Shown here in pieces: positions 56,727 through 64,000 of a stretch of DNA of 64,000 nucleotides; the first letter of the stretch is position 1; each line of letters opens with the position of its first letter. Source of the stretch: ZC4RG30 sp040508085 (GTDB lineage: Bacteria > Pseudomonadota > Gammaproteobacteria > Steroidobacterales > Steroidobacteraceae); assembly GCA_040508085.1 (NCBI GenBank), contig JBEVNO010000077.1, positions 9,607 through 73,606 of the forward strand, read 5' to 3'. Below the pieces are notes generated by a model. That model was not told the DNA's origin and made no database searches. It saw only the letters and a program-made list of their open reading frames with translations. The translations under genes and the position numbers were made by a program.

Positions 56727-56752
56727 TGGGGACAGATTCAAACCTGTCCCCA
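56727..56752 (+). repeat. Inverted repeat, copy 3 (tRNA-His spacer)
   Basis: A 9-bp stem (TGGGGACAG/CTGTCCCCA) with an 8-base loop starts 9 bases after tRNA-His. The arms are the same as in the copy after tRNA-Pro; the loops differ. Confidence 0.75.
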
Positions 56753-56769
56753 ATCTGATGAAAAGTTAC

Positions 56770-56845
<76 letters not shown>

Positions 56846-56860
56846 TTTCCCGCCCGCGGC

Positions 56861-56945
56861 GCGAAAGTGGCGGAATTGGTAGACGCACTGGATTTAGGTT
56901 CCAGCGGGGCAACCCTTGAGAGTTCGAGTCTCTCCTTTCGCACCA
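56861..56945 (+). tRNA. tRNA-Leu (TAG)
   Basis: This 85-base class II tRNA has a long variable arm, acceptor stem GCGAAAG/CTTTCGC, encoded CCA, and anticodon TAG in loop ATTTAGG. The trigger factor ATG is only 26 bases downstream with no terminator between. Confidence 0.97.
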
Positions 56946-56971
56946 AGTTGATTGACTGAAGGTATCGGACG

Positions 56972-58273
56972 ATGCAGTTCACAGTGACCAACACTTCCGG
57001 CCTCGAGCGCCGTATCGAAGTGCAGATTCCCCACACGCGCGTATCCGGCGAGGTGGACCGGCGCCTGCGTGATCTCTCGCGCACCGCCAACATCCGCGGT
57101 TTCCGCAAGGGCAAGGTGCCCCTGCAGGTGATCAAGCAGCAGTACGGCGGCCAGGTGCACGGCGATACCGTCTCCGAGCTGATCCGGCAGGGTTACAGCG
57201 ATGCGGTGACCAAGGAAAATCTGCGCCCGGCCGGTGGCCCGCGCATCGAGCCCATCCAGGTTGCGCCCGGCGATGACCTGAAGTTTGCTGCCGTGTTCGA
57301 GGTGATGCCGGAAGTCGCCATCAAGCCTGTCGAGGAGCTGGCGATCGAGCGTCCAGTGGCGGATATCTCAGATGCCGACATCGACGCGATGCTCGAGAGC
57401 ATGCGCAAGCAGCGAGTGACCTACCAGCCCGTGGACCGCGCCGCGCAGAAGGATGACCGTGTCTCGGTTGATTTCGCCGGCCGTGTGGGCGGTGTGGCTT
57501 TCGACGGTGGCACCGGCACCGACATGAGCGTGGTCATCGGCGCCGGTCGCGCCATCGCCGATTTCGAGAGCGCCCTAATCGGCATGTCGAAGGGCGAGAC
57601 CAAGACCGCGCCGGTCAAGTTCCCCGACAATTACGGCGCGAAGGAACTCGCGGGCAAGGATGCCGAGTTCGACCTGACCGTCAAATCAGTTGAAGAGCCG
57701 GTGCTGCCGGTGGTCGATGACGAGTTTGCCAAGAGCTTCGGTCTGGGCGAGGGCGGCGTGGCCGAGCTGCGCACCGAAGTGCGCAAGAGCATGGAGCGGG
57801 AGGCCGGCGATGCCATCCGCAACAAGCTGCGCAACCAGGTGTTCGAATCTCTGGCGCGCGAGAATGATGTGGAGTTGCCGCGTGCCCTGGTGGACGAACA
57901 GATCCAGCAGCTGCAGCTGGACCTGCTGCAGCGCATGGGCCGCTCCGACACCAGCCAGCTGCCGCCGCGCGAACCCTTCGTGGAGCCTGCACAGCGCCGC
58001 GTGAAGCTTGGCCTGCTGATCGGCGAGCTGATCCGCCGCGAGAACATCGCCGTGGACCGCGCCCGGGTGCTCGCCCGGCTGGAGGAGGTGGCTGCGGGCT
58101 ACCCGGATCCGGCCCAGGTGCAGCGCGCCTACCTGCAGAACGCGGATGCCATGCGGCAGATCGAAACCGCGGTCATGGAAGACCTGGCTGTGGAGTGGGT
58201 GATCGGCAAGGCCCGCGTGACGGACCTCCCGACCAGCTTCGCTGAACTGACCGGTTTCGGCCGCCAGGGGTAG
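56972..58273 (+). CDS. tig: Trigger factor (ribosome-associated chaperone/PPIase)
   Basis: This 433-residue chaperone meets nascent chains at the exit tunnel. The ribosome-binding loop FRKGKVP is near residue 45, followed by the FKBP-type PPIase domain (DRVSVDFAGRVGGVAFDGGTG region, about 160-240) and the long helical C-terminal arms. GAAGG precedes the ATG. It may be read from the tRNA-Leu transcript. Confidence 0.97.
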   Translation: MQFTVTNTSGLERRIEVQIPHTRVSGEVDRRLRDLSRTANIRGFRKGKVPLQVIKQQYGGQVHGDTVSELIRQGYSDAVTKENLRPAGGPRIEPIQVAPGDDLKFAAVFEVMPEVAIKPVEELAIERPVADISDADIDAMLESMRKQRVTYQPVDRAAQKDDRVSVDFAGRVGGVAFDGGTGTDMSVVIGAGRAIADFESALIGMSKGETKTAPVKFPDNYGAKELAGKDAEFDLTVKSVEEPVLPVVDDEFAKSFGLGEGGVAELRTEVRKSMEREAGDAIRNKLRNQVFESLARENDVELPRALVDEQIQQLQLDLLQRMGRSDTSQLPPREPFVEPAQRRVKLGLLIGELIRRENIAVDRARVLARLEEVAAGYPDPAQVQRAYLQNADAMRQIETAVMEDLAVEWVIGKARVTDLPTSFAELTGFGRQG

Positions 58274-58276
58274 TAT

Positions 58277-58297
58277 TGTGGGGGTGTGGCCCCCACA
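58277..58297 (+). other. Stable GC-rich stem-loop between tig and clpP
   Basis: An 8-bp stem (TGTGGGGG/CCCCCACA) with a 5-base loop starts 3 bases after the tig stop and ends 27 bases before the clpP ATG. No T-run follows, so it is unlikely to be a full terminator. It could set mRNA stability, partially attenuate, or shift the tig:clpP ratio. Confidence 0.55.
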
Positions 58298-58324
58298 TAT
58301 GGCCCAAGACTTCTGGAGACTGCG

Positions 58325-58942
58325 ATGAATGAGCGTGCGCTGAACCTGGTTCCGATGGTGGTCGAGCAGACCTCCCGTGGCGAACGCGCCTACGACATCT
58401 ACTCGCGCCTGCTGAAGGATCGCGTGATCTTTTGCGTGGGTCCGGTCGAGGACTACATGGCCAATGTCATCGTGGCCCAGCTGCTGTTCCTGGAATCCGA
58501 AAACCCGGACAAGGATATCGCGCTGTACATCAACTCGCCCGGCGGTCACGTGACGGCTGGCCTTGCGATCTACGACACCATGCAGTTCATCAAGCCTGCC
58601 GTGTCGACCATCTGCATCGGCCAGGCGGCCAGCATGGGCGCGATCCTGCTGGCGGGGGGTGCGGCGGGCAAGCGCTATGCGCTGCCGGATTCACGCATCA
58701 TGATCCACCAGCCGCTGGGCGGCATGCAGGGTCAGGCCTCGGACATGGAAATCCATGCCCGCGAGATCCTCTACACGCGCGACCGGCTGAACGCCATCCT
58801 GGCCAAGCACACCGGCCAGCCGATCGAGAAGCTCAAGCACGATACGGATCGTGACAACTTCATGCGTTCGGAGGATGCCCAGGCCTACGGCCTGATCGAT
58901 CGCGTGTTGACCAGCCGCGGCGAGATCGCCCCCGTCAAATAG
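58325..58942 (+). CDS. clpP: ATP-dependent Clp protease proteolytic subunit
   Basis: This 205-residue serine protease forms the two-ring chamber fed by ClpX. The catalytic triad is Ser103 (QAASMGAILL), His128 (MIHQPLGG) and Asp177. The ATG at 58325 (MNERALNLVPMVVEQT) matches the family and has TGGAG upstream; an in-frame ATG 13 codons earlier lies partly in the stem-loop and was not used. clpX follows after 188 bases. Confidence 0.97.
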   Translation: MNERALNLVPMVVEQTSRGERAYDIYSRLLKDRVIFCVGPVEDYMANVIVAQLLFLESENPDKDIALYINSPGGHVTAGLAIYDTMQFIKPAVSTICIGQAASMGAILLAGGAAGKRYALPDSRIMIHQPLGGMQGQASDMEIHAREILYTRDRLNAILAKHTGQPIEKLKHDTDRDNFMRSEDAQAYGLIDRVLTSRGEIAPVK

Positions 58943-58956
58943 GCTTGGCAGGGGTT

Positions 58957-58973
58957 TCCCGTAAATCACGGGA
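58957..58973 (+). terminator. Weak hairpin after clpP
   Basis: A 6-bp stem (TCCCGT/ACGGGA) with a 5-base loop lies 14 bases after the clpP stop. No T-run follows, so termination before clpX would be partial at best. Confidence 0.3.
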
Positions 58974-59082
58974 GACTCCTGAGCTTGTTTCACAGGTTTG
59001 CATCGCAATTCACTGTTTTAAATCAATTTTCGAGCTTGATTTTCGTGCCGCTTTGTTTTGCGTGCCGCGGCAGGCTCGTGCT

Positions 59083-59088
59083 ATATAG
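59083..59088 (+). promoter_or_regulatory. Possible clpX promoter -10 TATATA
   Basis: The clpP-clpX gap (188 bases) is AT-rich near its end, with TATATA 42 bases before the clpX ATG and a TTGCGT about 19 bases further up. The match to consensus is only fair. It would allow clpX to be made without clpP. Confidence 0.35.
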
Positions 59089-59130
59089 GATTGAGGCGCT
59101 ACCCACGCCTGTTCTAATGAGGTCAGCCGG

Positions 59131-60447
59131 ATGAGCGACGATACCCGCGGGCGGAACAACGACGACGGCAAGCTGCTGTACTGCTCTTTCTGCGGCAAGA
59201 GCCAGCATGAAGTGCGCAAGCTGATCGCCGGGCCGTCGGTGTTCGTCTGCGACGAGTGCGTCGAGCTGTGCAACGACATCATCCGCGAGGAACTCGAGGA
59301 CAAGGCGGACCGCGCGCGCGAGAAGCTGCCCAAGCCCTCCGAAATCAAGTCCGTACTCGATGAGTACGTGATCGGCCAGGAACGCGCCAAGAAGACGCTC
59401 GCCGTGGCCGTCTACAATCATTACAAGCGCCTGCAGACACGCGTCACCGGCAGCATCAAGCCGAAGGACGATGTGGAGATTGCCAAGAGCAATATCCTGC
59501 TCATCGGCCCCACTGGCAGCGGCAAGACGCTGCTGGCCGAGACGCTGGCGCGCCTGCTCAATGTGCCATTCACGATCGCCGACGCCACCACGCTGACCGA
59601 GGCCGGCTACGTGGGTGAGGATGTCGAGAACATCATCCAGAAGCTGCTGCAGAAGTGCGACTACGACGTCGAGAAAGCGCAGACCGGCATCGTCTACATC
59701 GACGAGATCGACAAGATCTCGCGCAAATCCGATAACCCGTCCATCACCCGCGACGTGTCGGGCGAGGGCGTGCAGCAGGCGCTGCTGAAGCTGATCGAGG
59801 GCACCATGGCTTCGGTCCCGCCGCAGGGTGGCCGCAAGCACCCGCAGCAGGAGTTCCTGCAGGTCGACACCTCGAACATCCTGTTCATCGTGGGCGGCGC
59901 CTTCGCCGGCCTCGACAAGGTGGTGCTGAACCGCACGCAGAAGGGCGGCATCGGCTTCACTTCGGATGTGCGCAGCGTCAACGAGCGCCCGCATGGCACG
60001 GACCTCTTCCACGACGTGGAGCCTGAGGATCTAGTGAAGTACGGTCTCATCCCGGAGTTCGTGGGCCGCCTGCCGGTGGTCGCGACGCTGGAGGAGCTCG
60101 ACGAGAAGGCGCTGATCTCCATCCTGAAGGATCCGAAGAATGCGCTGACCAAGCAGTACCGCCGCCTGTTCGAGATGGATGGCTCGGAGCTCGAGTTCCG
60201 TGACGATGGCCTGGGCGCCATCGCCCGCAAGGCCATGGAGCGCAAGACCGGCGCACGCGGGCTGCGCACGATCATGGAGCAGATCCTGCTGGAGACCATG
60301 TACCAGCTGCCAGGGCTGAAGAACGTCAGCAAGGTGGTGGTGGACGAGAGCGTCGTGCAGGGGCATGCCCCGCCGTACGTGGTCTACAAGACCGAAGCCG
60401 ACAAGCCAGCCGAAGAACCGCGGCGGGCCTCCGGCATCAGCCGCTGA
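59131..60447 (+). CDS. clpX: ATP-dependent Clp protease ATP-binding subunit ClpX
   Basis: This 438-residue AAA+ unfoldase feeds substrates into ClpP. The N-terminal C4 zinc finger has Cys18, Cys21, Cys40 and Cys43. Walker A GPTGSGKT is at 126-133, Walker B IVYIDEIDKI follows, and the substrate-grip pore loop (GYVGED) and the ClpP-contact loop region (IGF near residue 274) are present. It begins a clpX-PPTase-lon segment. Confidence 0.97.
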   Translation: MSDDTRGRNNDDGKLLYCSFCGKSQHEVRKLIAGPSVFVCDECVELCNDIIREELEDKADRAREKLPKPSEIKSVLDEYVIGQERAKKTLAVAVYNHYKRLQTRVTGSIKPKDDVEIAKSNILLIGPTGSGKTLLAETLARLLNVPFTIADATTLTEAGYVGEDVENIIQKLLQKCDYDVEKAQTGIVYIDEIDKISRKSDNPSITRDVSGEGVQQALLKLIEGTMASVPPQGGRKHPQQEFLQVDTSNILFIVGGAFAGLDKVVLNRTQKGGIGFTSDVRSVNERPHGTDLFHDVEPEDLVKYGLIPEFVGRLPVVATLEELDEKALISILKDPKNALTKQYRRLFEMDGSELEFRDDGLGAIARKAMERKTGARGLRTIMEQILLETMYQLPGLKNVSKVVVDESVVQGHAPPYVVYKTEADKPAEEPRRASGISR

Positions 60448-60464
60448 CCGGAACGCTGCCCGCC

Positions 60465-61214
60465 ATGTGGCGCTGGCAGCTATGGGCCGGCGCCGCAGGT
60501 GAGCACTGCGGCGGGCTGGTCTGCTTTCCGCTGGATGTGACGGATACCGAATATCCCGCACTAGTGGCTCTGCTCGACGCATCCGAGCAGCAGCGGGCCG
60601 CGCGGTTCCGCGATCCGCGGCACGCTCGCCATTTCATCGTTGCGCACGCGCGGCTGCGCCAGTTGCTGGCCCAGGAGCTGCGTCAGGAAGCCAAGGCGCT
60701 GCGCTTCGCGGGAGGGACCCACGGCAAACCCGAACTGGCGGCCGGCGGAGCCGACGCGCTGCAATTCAACCTTTCGCACTCCGGCGGACTGGGACTTGTC
60801 GGGTGGAGCCGTGATCGCGCCATCGGCGTCGACATCGAGCGCTGGCGCGATATGCACGATGAGCTCGCGCTGGTGCGTCGCTATTTCTCCCCCGTGGAGG
60901 TTGCTGCTTACGAGAGCCTGCCCACCGCACTGCGGCGGGAGGGCTTTTTCAATGCCTGGACGCGCAAGGAGGCCTACGTCAAAGCCGTAGGGCGCGGGCT
61001 CACGCTGCCGCTGGCGAGTTTCGACGTGTCGCTCGAAAGTGGGCCCGCCGCCAGGTTGTTGCGTGCCGCCGTGATCGACGGTGACAGCCGCTCATGGTGC
61101 CTCGCGGCACCCACAGGCCTGCCGGACGCATCAATTGCGGTGGTGCTGCAAGCCGACATTCTGAAGATTTCGTCACAGGTTGAAACCGTACGGGCAATCC
61201 CCATCTCCGGCTAG
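60465..61214 (+). CDS. 4'-phosphopantetheinyl transferase superfamily protein (Sfp type)
   Basis: This 249-residue pseudo-dimeric enzyme moves the phosphopantetheine arm of CoA onto carrier proteins. The three family motifs are seen: FNLSHSGGLGLVG, the Mg-binding IGVDIERWRD, and FFNAWTRKEAYVKAVGRG. Sfp-type members serve polyketide or peptide synthetases or lysine biosynthesis, and differ from the short AcpS. None of those partners is in the window. It starts 17 bases after clpX and sits where lon usually follows directly. Confidence 0.88.
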   Translation: MWRWQLWAGAAGEHCGGLVCFPLDVTDTEYPALVALLDASEQQRAARFRDPRHARHFIVAHARLRQLLAQELRQEAKALRFAGGTHGKPELAAGGADALQFNLSHSGGLGLVGWSRDRAIGVDIERWRDMHDELALVRRYFSPVEVAAYESLPTALRREGFFNAWTRKEAYVKAVGRGLTLPLASFDVSLESGPAARLLRAAVIDGDSRSWCLAAPTGLPDASIAVVLQADILKISSQVETVRAIPISG

Positions 61215-61249
61215 ACTGTGCCCAATCCCCGGGCCCGCTGGAGTCTGCC

Positions 61250-63706
61250 GTGAGTGAATCCCCCTCCGCCCCCACTGCCTCGAACACCTTCCTGCCAGTC
61301 ATGCCGCTGCGTGACGTCGTGCTGTATCCGCACATGGTCAGCCCGCTGTTCGTGGGCCGCGAGAAATCCATCCAGGCGCTCGACGCGGCAATGAAGAACG
61401 ATCCGCGCCGCATCCTGGTGGTCACCCAGAAACAGCAGGACATCGACGACCCGCGGCCGGAGGACCTCTACCAGTTCGGCACCGTGGCCACGATCCTGCA
61501 GCTGGTGAAGCTGCCCGATGGCACCGTCAAGGTGCTGGTCGAAGGCGTGGAGCGCGCCAGCGTCACCGAGCTCACCGGCACGGATTACTACTCTGCCACC
61601 ATCGCGGTGGAAGAGGACGTCGAGCAGTATGACGAACGCGAGATGGACGTGCTCACGCGCTCGGTGATCTCGCAGTTCGAACAGTACGTGAAGCTCAACA
61701 AGAAGGTGCCGCCGGAAATGCTGACGGCCCTGGCCGGCATCGAGCAGCCCGGCCGCCTGGCCGATGCGGTCGCGGCGCAGATGACGCTGAAGGTCACCGA
61801 GAAGCAGCAGGTGCTGGAGATCCTCGATGTGCGCAAGCGCCTGGAGCACGTGCTGGTCGCCATCGAGGGCGAGATGGATGTGCTGCAGATCGAGAAGCGC
61901 ATCCGTGGGCGCGTCAAGTCGCAGATGGAGAAGTCGCAGCGCGAGTACTACCTCAACGAGCAGATGAAGGCCATCCAGAAAGAGCTCGGCGAGATGGAGG
62001 ATGGCGGCAACGAGATCCAGGAGCTGGAGCAGAAGATCGCCAAGGCCGGCATGCCGAAGGAGGCGCGCGACAAGGCCACCGCCGAGCTCAACAAATTGAA
62101 GATGATGTCGCCCATGTCGGCCGAGGCCACCGTGGTGCGCAACTACATCGACTGGCTGGTGAAGGTGCCCTGGAAGAAGCGCACCCGCGTGCTGAAGGAC
62201 ATCTCCGTTGCGCAGAAGGTGCTCGACCAGGATCACTACGGCCTGGAAAAGGTGAAGGAACGCATCGTCGAGTATCTCGCGGTGCTGCAGCGGGTCGAGA
62301 AGATCAAGGGCCCGATCCTGTGCCTGGTCGGTCCGCCGGGCGTCGGCAAGACCTCGCTGGGCCAGAGCATTGCGCGCGCCACCAACCGCAAGTTCGTGCG
62401 CATGTCGCTGGGCGGCGTGCGCGATGAGGCCGAGATCCGCGGCCATCGCCGTACCTATATCGGCTCCATGCCGGGCAAGGTGGTGCAGAACATGGCCAAG
62501 ACAGGCGTGCACAACCCGCTGTTCCTGCTCGACGAGATCGACAAGATGGCCATGGATTTCCGCGGCGACCCGTCATCGGCGCTGCTGGAAGTGCTCGACC
62601 CCGAGCAGAACGCCACCTTCAACGATCATTACCTGGAGGTGGATTTCGACCTCTCCGAGGTGATGTTCATCTGCACCGCGAACAGCATGAACATTCCGGC
62701 GGCGCTGCTCGATCGCATGGAAGTCATCCGTCTGCCGGGCTATACCGAGGATGAGAAGCTCAACATCGCCAAGCGCTACCTGCTGTCGAAGCAGGTGAAG
62801 GCCAACGGCCTGAAAGAGGGCGAGCTCAAGGTGGCCGACGAGGCGCTGATGGACATCGTGCGTTACTACACGCGCGAGGCCGGCGTACGCAATCTCGAGC
62901 GTGAGATCGCCAAGATCGCGCGCAAGGCAGTCAAGGGCCTGCTGCTTGAGAAGAAGAAAGGCGCGACGATCACGGTCAACTCGAAGAACCTCGACAAGTA
63001 CCTGGGTGTGCGGCGCTTCCGCTTCGGTGAAGCGGAGGAAACCGACCGCATCGGCCATGTCACGGGCCTGGCGTGGACGGAGGTGGGCGGCGAGCTGCTG
63101 TCCATCGAAGCTGCGGTGCTGCCGGGCAAGGGCCGCCCGATCTTCACCGGCAAGCTGGGCGAGGTGATGAAGGAATCCATCCAGGCGGCCGTCACCGTGG
63201 TGCGCAGCCGCAGCGCGGTGCTCGGCCTCGACAAGGATTTCTACTCCAACATCGATTTCCACGTGCATCTGCCCGAGGGCGCGACACCCAAGGATGGCCC
63301 CTCGGCCGGCATCGGCATCTGCACGGCGATGGTTTCGGCGCTGACGCGCATCCCGGTGCGCTCGGATGTGGCCATGACAGGCGAGATCACGCTGCGGGGC
63401 GAGGTGCTGCCCATTGGCGGCCTGAAGGAGAAGCTGCTGGCCGCTGCGCGCGGCGGCATCAAGCGGGTGCTCATCCCGGTGGACAACGAAAAGGACCTGG
63501 TCGAAATCCCCGACAACATCAAGGGCAACCTCGACATCAAGCCGGTCAAATGGATCGACCAGGTGCTCGAATATGCCTTGGTGCGCCAGCCCACCCCGCT
63601 GCCCGACGCCGTGAGCCCCGCTGGCGCCACGCCCAAGGGCGCGGCCGTGGCCGCCAAGCGCGCCCGGCGTGCGCGCCGCGGCGCCAAGGTCGTGCGCGCG
63701 CACTGA
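61250..63706 (+). CDS. lon: ATP-dependent protease La
   Basis: This 818-residue protease has an N-terminal substrate-binding LAN domain (PVMPLRDVVLYPHMVSPLFVG, read in parts), a coiled-coil, an AAA+ module with Walker A GPPGVGKTS from residue 361, and a C-terminal protease with the Ser-Lys dyad Ser685 (PKDGPSAGIGI) and Lys728 (GLKEKLL). The C-terminal tail is basic and longer than in E. coli. GTG start with GGAG upstream. Confidence 0.97.
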   Translation: MSESPSAPTASNTFLPVMPLRDVVLYPHMVSPLFVGREKSIQALDAAMKNDPRRILVVTQKQQDIDDPRPEDLYQFGTVATILQLVKLPDGTVKVLVEGVERASVTELTGTDYYSATIAVEEDVEQYDEREMDVLTRSVISQFEQYVKLNKKVPPEMLTALAGIEQPGRLADAVAAQMTLKVTEKQQVLEILDVRKRLEHVLVAIEGEMDVLQIEKRIRGRVKSQMEKSQREYYLNEQMKAIQKELGEMEDGGNEIQELEQKIAKAGMPKEARDKATAELNKLKMMSPMSAEATVVRNYIDWLVKVPWKKRTRVLKDISVAQKVLDQDHYGLEKVKERIVEYLAVLQRVEKIKGPILCLVGPPGVGKTSLGQSIARATNRKFVRMSLGGVRDEAEIRGHRRTYIGSMPGKVVQNMAKTGVHNPLFLLDEIDKMAMDFRGDPSSALLEVLDPEQNATFNDHYLEVDFDLSEVMFICTANSMNIPAALLDRMEVIRLPGYTEDEKLNIAKRYLLSKQVKANGLKEGELKVADEALMDIVRYYTREAGVRNLEREIAKIARKAVKGLLLEKKKGATITVNSKNLDKYLGVRRFRFGEAEETDRIGHVTGLAWTEVGGELLSIEAAVLPGKGRPIFTGKLGEVMKESIQAAVTVVRSRSAVLGLDKDFYSNIDFHVHLPEGATPKDGPSAGIGICTAMVSALTRIPVRSDVAMTGEITLRGEVLPIGGLKEKLLAAARGGIKRVLIPVDNEKDLVEIPDNIKGNLDIKPVKWIDQVLEYALVRQPTPLPDAVSPAGATPKGAAVAAKRARRARRGAKVVRAH

Positions 63707-63712
63707 GAATCG

Positions 63713-63737
63713 CCGGCGCATCTTTCAGCTGCGCCGG
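63713..63737 (+). terminator. Hairpin after lon (terminator candidate)
   Basis: An 8-bp GC-rich stem (CCGGCGCA/TGCGCCGG) with a 9-base loop lies 6 bases after the lon stop. It lacks a T-run, so it may be a weak terminator or an mRNA 3' stabiliser. A second small hairpin with a TTCG loop (63840-63851) lies just before tRNA-Val. Confidence 0.45.
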
Positions 63738-63868
63738 ACTCAAAACATGGTGCGGGGGCGCAAGAGTTCATCTAGACTACGCGCCCTCGCGCCGGGCCTC
63801 TGACAGGGTTGCGGTGCGGGATTGGACTGGCGCTTGAGGCCACTTCGGTGGTCCCGGTGGCTTGGCAA

Positions 63869-63944
63869 GGGTGCTTAGCTCAGCTGGTAGAGCGTCGCCC
63901 TTACAAGGCGAATGTCGGGGGTTCGATCCCCTCAGCACCCACCA
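63869..63944 (+). tRNA. tRNA-Val (TAC)
   Basis: This 76-base cloverleaf has acceptor stem GGGTGCT/AGCACCC, encoded CCA and anticodon TAC in loop CTTACAA. It lies 162 bases after lon. Confidence 0.97.
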
Positions 63945-63969
63945 ATCCTGATCGATGTGGTCTAGCAGC

Positions 63970-64000
63970 GGAGCGGTAGTTCAGCTGGTTAGAATACCGG
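63970..64000 (+). tRNA. tRNA-Asp, 5' part (cut by window end)
   Basis: The first 31 bases match bacterial tRNA-Asp: acceptor strand GGAGCGG, then the D-arm GTTCAGCTGGTTAGAAT. The anticodon lies outside the window, so the identity rests on the 5' half and the usual Val-Asp order. Confidence 0.85.

Overview
The window is compact, high-GC chromosomal DNA from a gammaproteobacterium. The gene content and order resemble Pseudomonas and Xanthomonas core regions: asd-fimV-truA-accD-folC-dedD-cvpA-purF, nrdR-ribD-ribE-ribBA-ribH-nusB-thiL, lpxH-cysS-folD-tRNAs-tig-clpP-clpX-lon, and efp with epmA and epmB. A lineage near Xanthomonadales, Nevskiales or Steroidobacterales is my inference. No insertion sequence, phage, integron or CRISPR array was seen, and no gap between genes exceeds 240 bases.

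Layout. 1-3152: the end of a subclass B3 metallo-beta-lactamase, then a secreted DUF1800/DUF1501 pair. 3149-7837: a minus-strand tripartite drug efflux operon with its own MarR regulator. 7890-10815: an MFS exporter and the translation factor EttA. 10909-18586: a histone-deacetylase-like enzyme, glyA, nrdR, the riboflavin operon, nusB and thiL. 18667-22600: a Ser/Thr kinase with a cyclic-nucleotide-binding domain, and a BtuFCD-type importer. 22597-25709: dxs-ispA-xseB (isoprenoid precursors, exonuclease VII). 25743-29905: topoisomerase IV (parE, parC). 29866-32004: a FimX-like degenerate GGDEF/EAL protein. 32117-34772: EF-P and its two lysylation enzymes. 34769-38281: psd, a SCO1-type copper chaperone, prmB and aroC. 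38334-47930: asd, fimV, truA, accD, folC, dedD-like, cvpA and purF. 47956-52443: a receiver/Ser-Thr kinase fusion, miaE, a membrane glycerophosphotransferase-like protein and lpxH. 52464-56115: gltX, cysS and folD. 56188-56945: five tRNA genes separated by three related inverted repeats. 56972-63706: tig, clpP, clpX, a phosphopantetheinyl transferase and lon. 63869-64000: tRNA-Val and the start of tRNA-Asp.

The least expected signal is in the spacers rather than the genes. At nine genes (marR, ettA, ribBA, dxs, the SCO1 gene, the dedD-like gene, lpxH, gltX, cysS) a -10-like hexamer (TANNNT or GATAAT) lies exactly 6 bases before the start codon; xseB has one 7 bases before. Several of these genes also lack a Shine-Dalgarno sequence. 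This is the geometry expected of leaderless transcripts, and it repeats too regularly in high-GC DNA to look accidental. At lpxH/gltX two such hexamers interlock in a 20-bp divergent gap, and at marR a palindrome fills the promoter spacer.

Most genes are housekeeping and confidently named. The less described ones are the two Ser/Thr kinase fusions, the membrane-anchored glycerophosphotransferase-like protein coupled to lpxH, and the FimX-like protein whose 3' end overlaps parC by 40 bp.
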